DNA of 16,130 nucleotides, taken from contig CALLDA010000012.1 of assembly GCA_937998635.1 (NCBI GenBank), positions 1 to 16,130 on the forward strand, written 5' to 3'. Of the stretch, positions 1 through 7,697 are shown one piece after another. Each line of letters opens with the position of its first letter. Positions within the stretch are counted from its first letter, which is position 1. The translations under genes and the position numbers were made by a program. Below the pieces are notes generated by a model that had not been told where the DNA came from, made no database searches, and saw only the letters and a list, made by a program, of their open reading frames with translations. This stretch comes from an uncultured Pseudomonadales bacterium. GTDB lineage: Bacteria; Pseudomonadota; Gammaproteobacteria; Pseudomonadales; Porticoccaceae.

Positions 1-1
1 T

Positions 2-595
2 TGTTATAAACACACCTTGATGACGCCGGACTTTAGTCCCAAAAATACCGAGTACGGCCGTCCTAAAGTGGTGATGGCGGCGGTCGGGCCGAAGATGATT
101 AAAACCTCAGCCGAGGTGGCCGACGGCATTATTATTCACACTTTTGGTACCCAGAAATATATTGAAGAACGGATTCTACCCGGTATCGATAAAACCCTGG
201 CGGACAAGGGCAGAAGCCGAGCGGACTTTGATGTCTCTTTCCCGCCCTTTGTCATTACTGGTCAAAATGAAGAAGAATTCGAAGCCGCTAAAGCCCAGGT
301 GCGTTACCGAATTTCATTTTATGCTTCAACACCCGCTTACAAGCCGGTGCTCGAATGTCATGACTGGCAGGACCTACAGCCCAAACTCAATCATTTATCC
401 AAAAACAATGGCTGGGACAAAATGCCCGAGCTGATCAGTGATGAAATGCTCGAAACCTTTGCCGTGGTGGGTGAGCCCCTGCAGGTAGCCGAGCAGATTA
501 ACAAGCGCTACGGCAAACTGGTTGATCGAATAACCCTGGAAAATAATTTACCGACGGCCTTGTTGCAGCAGCAAATGGCGATCATTAAAGGCTAG
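2..595 (+). CDS. LLM-class flavin/F420-dependent oxidoreductase, C-terminal part
   Basis: The reading frame is open to the left edge, so the gene begins outside the window and only about 197 C-terminal residues are visible, perhaps 60% of a usual ~330-residue member. The sequence resembles bacterial luciferase-like oxidoreductases of the TIGR03617/MSMEG_2256 type: HTLMTPDF, YGRPKV, AAVGPKM, a STPAYKPVLE stretch, LNHLSK, and the late FAVVGEP motif followed by RYGKLVDR. Such proteins are soluble (beta/alpha)8 barrels that use F420 or FMN for hydride transfer or oxygenation. The cofactor cannot be decided from this part, and F420 use in gammaproteobacteria would be notable. It converges on the amidohydrolase genes across a shared terminator. 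A functional link with them is inferred only from proximity. Confidence 0.85.
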   Translation, partial: CYKHTLMTPDFSPKNTEYGRPKVVMAAVGPKMIKTSAEVADGIIIHTFGTQKYIEERILPGIDKTLADKGRSRADFDVSFPPFVITGQNEEEFEAAKAQVRYRISFYASTPAYKPVLECHDWQDLQPKLNHLSKNNGWDKMPELISDEMLETFAVVGEPLQVAEQINKRYGKLVDRITLENNLPTALLQQQMAIIKG

Positions 596-623
596 CGTCG
601 TGACCGCAAAAAATTGGGGAATT

Positions 624-652
624 AAAAAGCCGACTGTATTAATCGGCTTTTT
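624..652. terminator. Bidirectional intrinsic terminator between convergent genes
   Basis: A perfect 10-bp inverted repeat, AAAAAGCCGA / TCGGCTTTTT, has a 9-nt loop. The arms supply a T-run on either strand, so it can end both the plus-strand oxidoreductase gene (stop at 595) and the minus-strand amidohydrolase (stop at 675). Confidence 0.85.
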
Positions 653-674
653 ATTGAGCCAGGTTAATCGTCTA

Positions 675-2381
675 TTAACCATCGCCGTGGCGGAGCAATT
701 TCCCTGAATAATTATGAGTTTCCTCATCGTGATCGATGGTGACTTCACCGTTGACCAATATGTAGTTATAACCTTTGGCCCGCTGGATACGGCGCCATTC
801 GTTACCCGGCATGTCGTGAACCACCTCACCGTCGAGTATTTCAAGATTTTCGTAATCATAAACGACAATATCGGCGGGGGAGCCTTCCCGCAAAATACCA
901 CGGTTATTAAACCCTGCAAGCGAAGCCGGCAGCGCACTTAGACGCCAGTGCACATCCTCCAGCGAGATCATTTCGTGCTCTCTGACATATTTGGAGATGG
1001 CCTCTGTGGGATAACGGCCTGCGGTAAGAAAGCGTGTGTGAGCGCCACCGTCAGACACCCCGAAGGTAATAAAAGGATCGTCAATGATTTCCTGCATATA
1101 CTCCAGGTTGCCCTCATTGGGCAGCATGCCGAAGAATTCGGCCTTGAGATTAGTGGCCACGGCAATGTCGAGCATGGCATCGAGGGGATCTTTGCCGGTT
1201 TTTTCTGCGATCAAGCCCACTTTATGATCTTTGAATTCAGCAAAATCATCTGAATTGGGCCGCACCAGCACGATGTCTTCAACGGGGCCGGTGGCCAAAT
1301 TATTGTGGGGGTCTTTCCTGATCGCATCACGTATTGCCGGATCGGCCATTTTTTCCAGACGTTCTTCGAAGGTACCTGTAGTGGCTTCGCGCCAGGCCTC
1401 AGAATCGTCCCACAGGTTCCACTCGTCCAGGGCAAAGGTAAAGCCAGCATCGGTAGTCAGACCCTGGCCGTAAACCTTATTGCCTCGGGCATGGCATTCT
1501 TTCAGCCATTTCAATGTGTCTCGGTGTTGGCTGGGGTCGTCGGCAATAACTTGAACGACGTTATAAAGCAGGGGCCGGCCACTGACTTCAGCCAGTGCTT
1601 CCAGATGAGCGCGGTCACTGTCGTGATCATCGCCGAGCATGGTGACCTGCATAAAACCTTCGTTGCGCCTCGCCAGAACTTTTGCCAGCGCGATAGCGGT
1701 CTCATTGTGCATCACATCGGTGGGCATGGGTGTGCCATCGAAATCCCGTTGCACGTCGGCACCACAGCCAGGTGTTAAACGCTGTGCAGACCAGCCGCAA
1801 CCACCGGCGTCCATGGACTCTTCCAGCAGGCGGATAATTTCTGCCTCTTCCTCTGCGGTTGGCAAAGCACCAGCTTTAGCGCGCTCAAAACCCATCACCC
1901 AGATCAACAGGGGTGTTAGCGGTACGTAGGGCAAAATATTGATAGCCTTGGGAGTGCGTTCGACACTGTCGAGGTAGTCGGGAAAAGTCACCCAGTCCCA
2001 GGGCATGCCTTCTTTCATGGAGTCGAAGGGGATCGCTTCTACCCGGGTCATTGACAGCATGGAGCGTTCACGCGCTTCCGGCGCCACGGGAGCGAAGCCA
2101 AAGCCACAGTTACCGATGACCACCGAGGTAATGCCGTGCCAGCTCGACAGGGAGCAATAGGGATCCCAGAATAACTGAGCGTCGTAGTGAGTGTGCAGGT
2201 CAATAAAACCGGGACATACATGCTTGCCTTCAGCGTCCAATACTTTATCGGCATCTTTCGCGTCAAGTCGTCCAATTTTAGTGATCAAACCATCCTTGAT
2301 GCCGATATCACCCTTATAACGGGGGATGCGGGTGCCATCGAATATCGTTCCGTTCTGAATAATCGTATCGTAGCTGGTCAT
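675..2381 (-). CDS. N-acyl-D-amino-acid deacylase-like amidohydrolase, paralogue 1
   Basis: This 568-residue protein is a metal-dependent amidohydrolase of the D-aminoacylase/COG3653 group. The N-terminal beta-sandwich segment (DTIIQNGTIFDGT, residues 5-17) is followed by a TIM barrel with the HTH metal motif (H63, H65), GNCGFG with C92, and SDGGAH with D444, a typical metal or catalytic Asp. The C-terminal PADIVVYDYENLEILDGE closes the sandwich. It resembles the mycobacterial Rv2913c-like subgroup more than true D-aminoacylases: the segments that normally carry two further His ligands read QVTMLGDD and PLLYNVV. The substrate is unknown; hydrolysis of an amide or cyclic amide is inferred. It lacks one residue that paralogues 2 and 3 have (their S250). 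The ATG start is set by CAGGAG 6 nt upstream. The protein is probably cytosolic, with no signal peptide seen. Confidence 0.85.
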   Translation of the reverse strand: MTSYDTIIQNGTIFDGTRIPRYKGDIGIKDGLITKIGRLDAKDADKVLDAEGKHVCPGFIDLHTHYDAQLFWDPYCSLSSWHGITSVVIGNCGFGFAPVAPEARERSMLSMTRVEAIPFDSMKEGMPWDWVTFPDYLDSVERTPKAINILPYVPLTPLLIWVMGFERAKAGALPTAEEEAEIIRLLEESMDAGGCGWSAQRLTPGCGADVQRDFDGTPMPTDVMHNETAIALAKVLARRNEGFMQVTMLGDDHDSDRAHLEALAEVSGRPLLYNVVQVIADDPSQHRDTLKWLKECHARGNKVYGQGLTTDAGFTFALDEWNLWDDSEAWREATTGTFEERLEKMADPAIRDAIRKDPHNNLATGPVEDIVLVRPNSDDFAEFKDHKVGLIAEKTGKDPLDAMLDIAVATNLKAEFFGMLPNEGNLEYMQEIIDDPFITFGVSDGGAHTRFLTAGRYPTEAISKYVREHEMISLEDVHWRLSALPASLAGFNNRGILREGSPADIVVYDYENLEILDGEVVHDMPGNEWRRIQRAKGYNYILVNGEVTIDHDEETHNYSGKLLRHGDG

Positions 2382-2387
2382 TGGTCT

Positions 2388-2400
2388 TTCTCCTGTATCT
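2388..2400 (-). promoter_or_regulatory. Conserved leader and Shine-Dalgarno of paralogue 1
   Basis: On the minus strand this reads AGATACAGGAGAA, ending 6 nt before the ATG. The identical 13-mer precedes the other two paralogues, while the sequence just upstream of it differs in all three. It fixes the start codon. Confidence 0.8.
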
Positions 2401-2572
2401 ATGATTGTTTTTAAATTTTATAGAGGTCATCGAACAGTGTAGTTGAGTTTTTGGCCTTGTGACGGGCTAAGTACACTTGCTTGGAGGATGGCTACGAATC
2501 AGCTATATCAGGGTCCGGTTTTTTTATCGATAAGTTCAGAACCAGCTAAATTTGCGGTGAATTTTAGGCACA

Positions 2573-2599
2573 AAAAAGCCGACTTGAAGCCGGCTTTTT
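2573..2599 (-). terminator. Intrinsic terminator of amidohydrolase paralogue 2
   Basis: A perfect 9-bp stem, AAAAAGCCG / CGGCTTTTT, with a 9-nt loop lies about 30 nt after the stop of paralogue 2. It closely resembles the terminator at 624-652. It sits before the start of paralogue 1, so paralogue 1 needs its own promoter. An A/T-rich stretch at about 2410-2422 could serve, but I see no convincing -35. Confidence 0.8.
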
Positions 2600-2629
2600 G
2601 TTTCTTAAGCGCTGTTTAATTGATCGGAA

Positions 2630-4339
2630 TCAAGCGATGCCATGACGCAGCAATTTTCCTGAATAGTTGTGAGTTTCCTCATCGTGATCAATAGTCACTT
2701 CACCGTTGACGAGAATGTAGTTATAGCCTTTCGCACGTTGGATACGACGCCATTCGTTAGCGGGCATGTCATGCACGATTTCACCATCGAGGATTTCCAG
2801 GTTCTCGTAATCGTAAACCACGATATCAGCTGGTGCGCCTTCGACCAGTGTGCCACGGGCTTTAAAGCCTGCTAATGAGGCAGGCAATGCACTCAGACGC
2901 CAGTGGACTTCTTCCAGAGAGAGCATGTTGTGTTCACGAACATATTTGGCAATGGCCTCAGTTGGGAAGCGCCCAGCGGTCAGGAAGCGCGTATGGGCAC
3001 CACCATCAGAAACGCCGAACGTGACAAAAGGATCATCAATGATCTCTTTCATATACTCAAGATTACCGGCGTTAGGCAGCATGGCGAAAAACTCTGCCTT
3101 GAGATTGGTGCCGACGGCGATATCAAGCATGGCATCGATGGGATCAACGCCCATTTTTTCAGCAATCAGGCTGATTTTGTGATCTTTGTACTCAGAAAAA
3201 TCGTCTGAGTTGGGTCGTACCATGACCACTTCTTCAATGGGGCCAGTGGCTGAGATGCCGGGAGGGTCGTTTTTGAGCTTCTCGCGCATGGCTGGATCAG
3301 CCATTTTACGCATTTTGTCTTCCTGGCTGCCGGTGGTGGCTTCGCGCCAGGCATCGGAGTCATCCCAGAGGTTCCATTCGTCGAGGGCAAAGGTGAAACC
3401 GCAATCGGTGGTCAGGCCCTGGCCATAAACTTTGTTGCCACGACCGTGAACTTCACTTAACCATTTCAGGGTCTCTCTATGCACGGAGGGGTCATTGGCA
3501 ACCGCCTGGACGACGTTATAAAGCAAGGGTCGGCCACTGACCTCAGACAGTTCTTCCATATGGGCGCGATCTTTTTCAGGATCATTACCGCTGAGCATGG
3601 TGACCTGCATAAAGCCTTCGTTACGTTTGGCAAGAACTTTTGCCAGGGCGATACAAGTCTCGTCATGCATCACGTCTGTGGGCATGGGTGTGCCATCGAA
3701 GTCACGTTGTACGTCAGCACCACAGCCTGGAGCCAGTCGCTGAGCGGACCAACCGCAACCGCCCGCGTCCATGGATTCTTCGAGCATGTCGCATAATTGT
3801 TGTGTTTCTTCTGGCGTCGGCAGGGCACCGGCTTTGGCGCGATCAAAACCTAATACGGTAATTAGCATCGGCACGAGAGGCACATAAGGAAGAATATTCA
3901 TGGCCAGAGGCGTGCGATCGATACTGTCGAGATACTCAGGGAAGGTCTCCCAGTCCCAGGGCATACCTTCTTTCATCGAGTCGTAGGGGATGGCTTCAAT
4001 GCGGGTCATCGATAGCATTGATCGCTCGCGCAGCTCGGGGGCTACCGGCGCAAAACCAAAGCCACAGTTACCGATGACAACGGAAGTAATGCCGTGCCAG
4101 CTCGACAGTGAGCAGTAGGGGTCCCAGAATAGCTGGGCATCGTAGTGGGTATGCAGATCGATAAAGCCGGGGCAGACATGCTTGCCTTCCGCATCGATAA
4201 TTTTGTCGCCATCAGATTCGTTGAGACGGCCAATTTTTGCAATATTGCCGTCTTTAATACCGATATCGCCTTTGAAGCGCGGAATGCGCGTGCCATCGAA
4301 AATGGTGCCGTTTTTGATAATCGTGTCGTAAGTCGCCAT
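2630..4339 (-). CDS. N-acyl-D-amino-acid deacylase-like amidohydrolase, paralogue 2
   Basis: This 569-residue amidohydrolase is collinear with its two neighbours. It keeps the same metal-site residues: H63 and H65 in HTHYDAQ, C92 in GNCGFG and D445 in SDGGAH. It differs from them most in two stretches: residues about 247-262 (TMLSGNDPEKDRAH), and the segment after ATTG at about 335-370 (SQEDKMRKMADP), where it departs from the FEERL form shared by paralogues 1 and 3. These may tune substrate choice. The C-terminal ~70 residues are almost the same in all three. The ATG is preceded by the shared CAGGAG leader with 5-nt spacing. Terminators on both sides suggest a monocistronic unit. The reaction is inferred from the family; the substrate is unknown. 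Confidence 0.85.
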   Translation of the reverse strand: MATYDTIIKNGTIFDGTRIPRFKGDIGIKDGNIAKIGRLNESDGDKIIDAEGKHVCPGFIDLHTHYDAQLFWDPYCSLSSWHGITSVVIGNCGFGFAPVAPELRERSMLSMTRIEAIPYDSMKEGMPWDWETFPEYLDSIDRTPLAMNILPYVPLVPMLITVLGFDRAKAGALPTPEETQQLCDMLEESMDAGGCGWSAQRLAPGCGADVQRDFDGTPMPTDVMHDETCIALAKVLAKRNEGFMQVTMLSGNDPEKDRAHMEELSEVSGRPLLYNVVQAVANDPSVHRETLKWLSEVHGRGNKVYGQGLTTDCGFTFALDEWNLWDDSDAWREATTGSQEDKMRKMADPAMREKLKNDPPGISATGPIEEVVMVRPNSDDFSEYKDHKISLIAEKMGVDPIDAMLDIAVGTNLKAEFFAMLPNAGNLEYMKEIIDDPFVTFGVSDGGAHTRFLTAGRFPTEAIAKYVREHNMLSLEEVHWRLSALPASLAGFKARGTLVEGAPADIVVYDYENLEILDGEIVHDMPANEWRRIQRAKGYNYILVNGEVTIDHDEETHNYSGKLLRHGIA

Positions 4340-4344
4340 AAATT

Positions 4345-4357
4345 TTCTCCTGTATCT
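4345..4357 (-). promoter_or_regulatory. Conserved leader and Shine-Dalgarno of paralogue 2
   Basis: The same minus-strand 13-mer, AGATACAGGAGAA, ends 5 nt before the ATG of paralogue 2. Confidence 0.8.
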
Positions 4358-4477
4358 GGCTTGGTGATGATTAATAAGCTGTTTGCCGTCTTATTGCGGG
4401 CTTATCCATGCTTGCCTGCCTTGTTCGGTATCTGTATGCCCGATAAGTTGGTAAGTAATCCAGGGATTTTTATAACT

Positions 4478-4491
4478 ATTACAGCTGTAAT
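4478..4491. promoter_or_regulatory. Palindrome, possible operator upstream of paralogue 2
   Basis: ATTACAGCTGTAAT is a perfect 14-bp palindrome in the 327-bp gap between paralogues 2 and 3. On the minus strand it is followed at once by A/T-rich TTATAAAAAT, a plausible -10 region, so a dimeric regulator bound here could control paralogue 2. No protein is assigned. Apart from this, the leader and the terminator of paralogue 3, I see nothing else in the gap. Confidence 0.4.
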
Positions 4492-4598
4492 TGAAGTATT
4501 GATAATATTGGGATGCCAAAGGTACTGCTTTGTTTTCTTCCCTGCAAGTGCTTATTTTTATTAATTAAATATGCAGGCCCCTGACATAAATCGTTAGC

Positions 4599-4639
4599 AA
4601 AAAACAAGAAGTCGGCAATATTGCTATTGCCGACTTCTT
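4599..4639 (-). terminator. Intrinsic terminator of amidohydrolase paralogue 3
   Basis: A perfect 15-bp stem (arms 4606-4620 and 4625-4639) with a 4-nt loop is followed on the minus strand by G and six T. It is the strongest terminator in the window and lies 28 nt after the stop codon of paralogue 3. Confidence 0.9.
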
Positions 4640-4666
4640 TCAATGAAGGTGCTTAAAAGCTGAGTA

Positions 4667-6376
4667 TTAAGCGATTCCGTGACGTAGTAACTTTCCAGAA
4701 TAGGTATGGGTTTCTTCATCGTGGTCAATGGTCACTTCGCCGTTAACCAGGATGTAGTCATAGCCTTTTGCGCGCTGAACCCGACGCCACTCGTTGCCGG
4801 GCATGTCGTGAACCACTTCGCCATCAAGTATCTCCAGATTCTCGTAGTCGTAAACGACGATGTCTGCAGGTGCCCCTTCGACCAATGTGCCTCGACTTTT
4901 GAAGCCTGCCATTGCCGCTGGCAGCGCACTCAAGCGCCAGTGGACATCTTCCAATGACAACATATTGTGCTCGCGCACATAGCTGGCAATGGCTTCAGTG
5001 GGGTAGCGTCCCGCAGTCAGAAAGCGGGTATGGGCACCACCATCAGAAACCCCAAAAGTGACAAAGGGATCATCAATGATCTCTTTCATATATTCGAGAT
5101 TACCGGCATTGGGCAACATGGCGAAAAATTCGGCTTTAAGGTTGGTGCCGACCGCGATATCGAGCATCGCATCGACCGGATCCTTGCCGGTTTTTTCCGC
5201 GATCAAACCGATGGTGTGATCTTTAAACTCAGTGAAGTCGTCCGAGTTAGGGCGCACCATAACGACATCTTCCACAGGGCCGGTGACCAGAATGCCGGGA
5301 GGGTTTTCTTTTAGTCCCTGCCGCCTTGCCGGATCGCCGAGTTTCTGTAGTCGTTCTTCGAAGGTGCCGGTAGTGGCTTCACGCCAGGCTTCGGAATCAT
5401 CCCACATGTTCCACTCGTCGAGGGCAAAGGTGAAGCCGCAGTCGGTGGTCAGACCCTGGCCGTACACCTTGTTGCCGCGGGCGTGGCATTCACTTAACCA
5501 CTGCAGGCATTCGCGGTGGATGGTGGGGTCGTCTGCTACGGCCTGTACCACGTTGTACAGTATCGGCCGACCACTGACTTCCGCCAGTTCTTCGAGGTGG
5601 GCGCGATCGTGATCGGCATCTTTACCGCTGATCATGGTGACCTGCATAAAGCCTTCGTTACGCTTAGCGAGGACCGCTGCCAGAGCAAGAGCGGTTTCAT
5701 CGTGCATGACATCGGTGGGCATAGGCGTGCCATCGAAATCCCGCTGTATGTCAGCACCACAACCCGGTGCTAAACGTTGTGCCGACCAGCCGCAGCCACC
5801 GGCGTCCATGGATTCTTCCAGCATGGCGCATAATTCTGCTTCTTCTTCGGGTGTGGGCATATCGCCTGCTTTGGCGCGGTCGAAACCCAGCACCGTAATG
5901 AGCATCGGCACCAGAGGTACATAGGGCAAAATGTTTATCGCCTTGGGGGTGCGCTCAACACTGTCGAGATATTCCGGGAAGGTTTCCCAGTCCCAGGGCA
6001 TACCTTCTTGCATCGACGCAAGGGGAATTGCCTCAATCCGGGTCATCGAGAGCATGGCGCGTTCTCGCAGCTCCGGTGCTACCGGGGCGAAGCCAAAACC
6101 GCAATTGCCGATTACCACAGAGGTGATGCCGTGCCAGCTCGATAGTGAGCAGTAGGGATCCCAGAATAATTGGGCATCGTAATGAGTGTGTAAATCGATA
6201 AAGCCAGGGCAGACATGTTTGCCTTCCGCATCAATAATTTTGTCGCCATCGGCCTCGTTGAGGCGGCCAATTTTTGCAATATTGCCGTCTTTAATGCCAA
6301 TATCCCCTTTGAAGCGTGGGATACGCGTGCCATCGAAAATAGTACCGTTTTTGATAATCGTATCGTAAATTGCCAT
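4667..6376 (-). CDS. N-acyl-D-amino-acid deacylase-like amidohydrolase, paralogue 3
   Basis: This 569-residue amidohydrolase is closest in length and sequence to paralogue 2. Metal-site residues are conserved: H63, H65, C92 and D445. The frame is open 29 codons further upstream to 6463, but the start chosen here (MAIYDTIIKNG) aligns exactly with the starts of the other two copies and has CAGGAG 6 nt before it. The upstream stretch is Lys/Arg-rich and unlike any family N-terminus. As the first copy in transcriptional order it has the longest upstream region, with a promoter-like pair at 6507-6536. Its own terminator follows. Function is as for the other copies: hydrolysis of an unidentified N-acyl or amide substrate, probably in the cytosol. 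Confidence 0.85.
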   Translation of the reverse strand: MAIYDTIIKNGTIFDGTRIPRFKGDIGIKDGNIAKIGRLNEADGDKIIDAEGKHVCPGFIDLHTHYDAQLFWDPYCSLSSWHGITSVVIGNCGFGFAPVAPELRERAMLSMTRIEAIPLASMQEGMPWDWETFPEYLDSVERTPKAINILPYVPLVPMLITVLGFDRAKAGDMPTPEEEAELCAMLEESMDAGGCGWSAQRLAPGCGADIQRDFDGTPMPTDVMHDETALALAAVLAKRNEGFMQVTMISGKDADHDRAHLEELAEVSGRPILYNVVQAVADDPTIHRECLQWLSECHARGNKVYGQGLTTDCGFTFALDEWNMWDDSEAWREATTGTFEERLQKLGDPARRQGLKENPPGILVTGPVEDVVMVRPNSDDFTEFKDHTIGLIAEKTGKDPVDAMLDIAVGTNLKAEFFAMLPNAGNLEYMKEIIDDPFVTFGVSDGGAHTRFLTAGRYPTEAIASYVREHNMLSLEDVHWRLSALPAAMAGFKSRGTLVEGAPADIVVYDYENLEILDGEVVHDMPGNEWRRVQRAKGYDYILVNGEVTIDHDEETHTYSGKLLRHGIA

Positions 6377-6382
6377 GGTGGG

Positions 6383-6395
6383 TTCTCCTGTATCT
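6383..6395 (-). promoter_or_regulatory. Conserved leader and Shine-Dalgarno of paralogue 3
   Basis: The third identical minus-strand copy of AGATACAGGAGAA ends 6 nt before the ATG at 6376. It decides this start against the longer frame reaching 6463. Confidence 0.8.
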
Positions 6396-6506
6396 AGACG
6401 TTTGGATCTAGCCGTTTGGCTTTTCTTTTGTCGATTTAAGTACTTATGTTGCCTGGCACCCAAGTGCTCTGGCCCGGTTTCGGATAGGTTTTATTTAGTT
6501 TATAAA

Positions 6507-6536
6507 AATTAACCAGGTGTCCAGCGCCTAGGTCAA
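6507..6536 (-). promoter_or_regulatory. Candidate sigma70 promoter of paralogue 3
   Basis: On the minus strand TTGACC (6531-6536) and TTAATT (6507-6512) are separated by 18 nt. The spacer region reads ACCTAGG...CCTGGT, an imperfect dyad that could bind a regulator. A transcript from here would have a leader of about 120 nt. The -10 match is weak. Confidence 0.45.
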
Positions 6537-6824
6537 GAACGAGTATCGTCGCCATGAGCTACTACCGCGATGATGAATTAACGGCTTAACCACGAACTAA
6601 CTGTGTTCCAAGGTACTGCCTGGCGCATGTCGGCGCAAGCGTTAACTACCGCTTTATACGAACGGTAAATTTTTAGTGGTCAGATTAATTGCGGATAGAA
6701 ACGGGATAGGTAAGGGCTGATATAGTGTGCCCGGAGTCATCGGGGTGAGGCGTCGTGATGAGGTCGCGGGACGTGGCCGCAAGCGCTTGAGAATATTGTC
6801 GCCGCTTGCTGAAGATATTATCAA
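6537..6824. other. Intergenic stretch between lipoprotein gene and paralogue 3
   Basis: No credible gene is seen. The only structure noted is a small inverted repeat, TACCG / CGGTA (6647-6651 and 6663-6667), followed by AAATTTTT, which might be a weak operator or terminator. A short plus-strand frame at 6727-6930 overlaps the lipoprotein gene antisense and is not credible. Confidence 0.5.
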
Positions 6825-7430
6825 TCAAAAGGCTTTGATGGTGCCTGCATCAAGACCTTGCAGAGGGCCGAGGGGGTTTTTGCGTATTTTTTCGCCGCTG
6901 ACGATTGGCTCGCCACTCCAGACTTTATAGACAACGATGCCATCATTGATAACAATCAGTGCATAAAAAGACCAACCTGACCGCAGTGTACGGCGTTTAA
7001 ATGTCATGAGATCAAGTGCTACGTTACCCACGCGTTTACTCTTGGATTTTTGGGGCTGGGCTTCGTAGGCGATGCAGTTGGAACGGGACTTTATGCAAAA
7101 ACTTACCGCATCGTCCAGATCCTCAAGCTTTATCGACTGGTTCGGCATAAATCGCTGGATAACATCAAGATAGGACAAAATGTGTATATTTGGTTGCGTA
7201 TAAGGATCAAAACCCAGCTCCTGTAATTCGCTTTGAGTGGTGACGTAGGGTTCGATTTTTTCGTAGTCCGCCATCGCTTCTTCAAAACTATCCCAGCGCG
7301 AACGTACGTTATCTTCCTCTCTAGGTAGCGCGTTGCTGCAGCCGGTTATAAGGGCAAGGGTTGTTGTTGAAAGTAATATGGCGGTAAATAGTGCGCATTT
7401 TTTTATGCTGTGTTTTGCAAGAGAACTCAT
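6825..7430 (-). CDS. Hypothetical lipoprotein
   Basis: This 201-residue protein has a lipoprotein signal: a charged start (HSIKK), a hydrophobic stretch at about 13-28, and the lipobox ITGC with C31 as the lipidated residue. The mature part is soluble-looking, with motifs DSFEEAMADYEKIEPY, LGFDPYTQPN, YLDVIQRFMPN and a Cys pair at CIKSRSNC. I recall similar uncharacterised lipoproteins in proteobacteria but cannot assign a function. Anchoring to the outer membrane is likely because S follows the Cys rather than D. No clear Shine-Dalgarno precedes the ATG, so translation signals are weak. Its neighbours suggest no shared role. Confidence 0.75.
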   Translation of the reverse strand: MSSLAKHSIKKCALFTAILLSTTTLALITGCSNALPREEDNVRSRWDSFEEAMADYEKIEPYVTTQSELQELGFDPYTQPNIHILSYLDVIQRFMPNQSIKLEDLDDAVSFCIKSRSNCIAYEAQPQKSKSKRVGNVALDLMTFKRRTLRSGWSFYALIVINDGIVVYKVWSGEPIVSGEKIRKNPLGPLQGLDAGTIKAF

Positions 7431-7488
7431 AGTGTTTTTACTTGTTGTGACAGAGGCTCCCGCCTAATTAACAGGGCTGTAATGATCT

Positions 7489-7517
7489 TTAATGCTTATT
7501 TTATCTGGTATTGTCAA
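7489..7517 (-). promoter_or_regulatory. Candidate promoter of the lipoprotein gene
   Basis: On the minus strand a perfect -35, TTGACA (7512-7517), is followed 17 nt later by CATTAA (7489-7494), a poor -10. It lies about 60 nt upstream of the ATG at 7430. Confidence 0.4.
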
Positions 7518-7697
7518 AGGCACTGTACCGGGATCGGGTTCGTAAGTGCTCTATAAGCCAGACACAATCTATTTGCCATCCAGTAATTTGGGTGTAAATC
7601 CAACGGTGATTTAGTTGCTCGGATCGGATTTAGCCTGATTTGAGTACTTAGTTACAGCGCAAAAACGCGCTTACGACCAATAAAGCCTGGGGCAGGA

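Noticed and set aside
1305..1778. 157-codon plus-strand open frame
   Set aside because: It lies fully antisense inside amidohydrolase paralogue 1, which has family motifs along its full length.
4145..4564. 139-codon plus-strand open frame
   Set aside because: Its first half is antisense to paralogue 2, and equivalent antisense frames appear opposite the other copies. The part in the gap reads as low-complexity hydrophobic sequence without a ribosome site.
675..6376. Recent tandem amplification or assembly artefact of the amidohydrolase genes
   Set aside because: The copies differ at many synonymous sites, have different intergenic sequences and differ by one codon in length, so they are genuine diverged genes.
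6377..6463. 29-codon N-terminal extension of amidohydrolase paralogue 3
   Set aside because: The extension is Lys/Arg-rich and has no counterpart in the other copies, and the conserved CAGGAG leader sits directly before the internal ATG at 6376.
6727..6930. 67-codon plus-strand open frame
   Set aside because: It overlaps the lipoprotein gene antisense, has no ribosome site, and its composition is unlike a protein.
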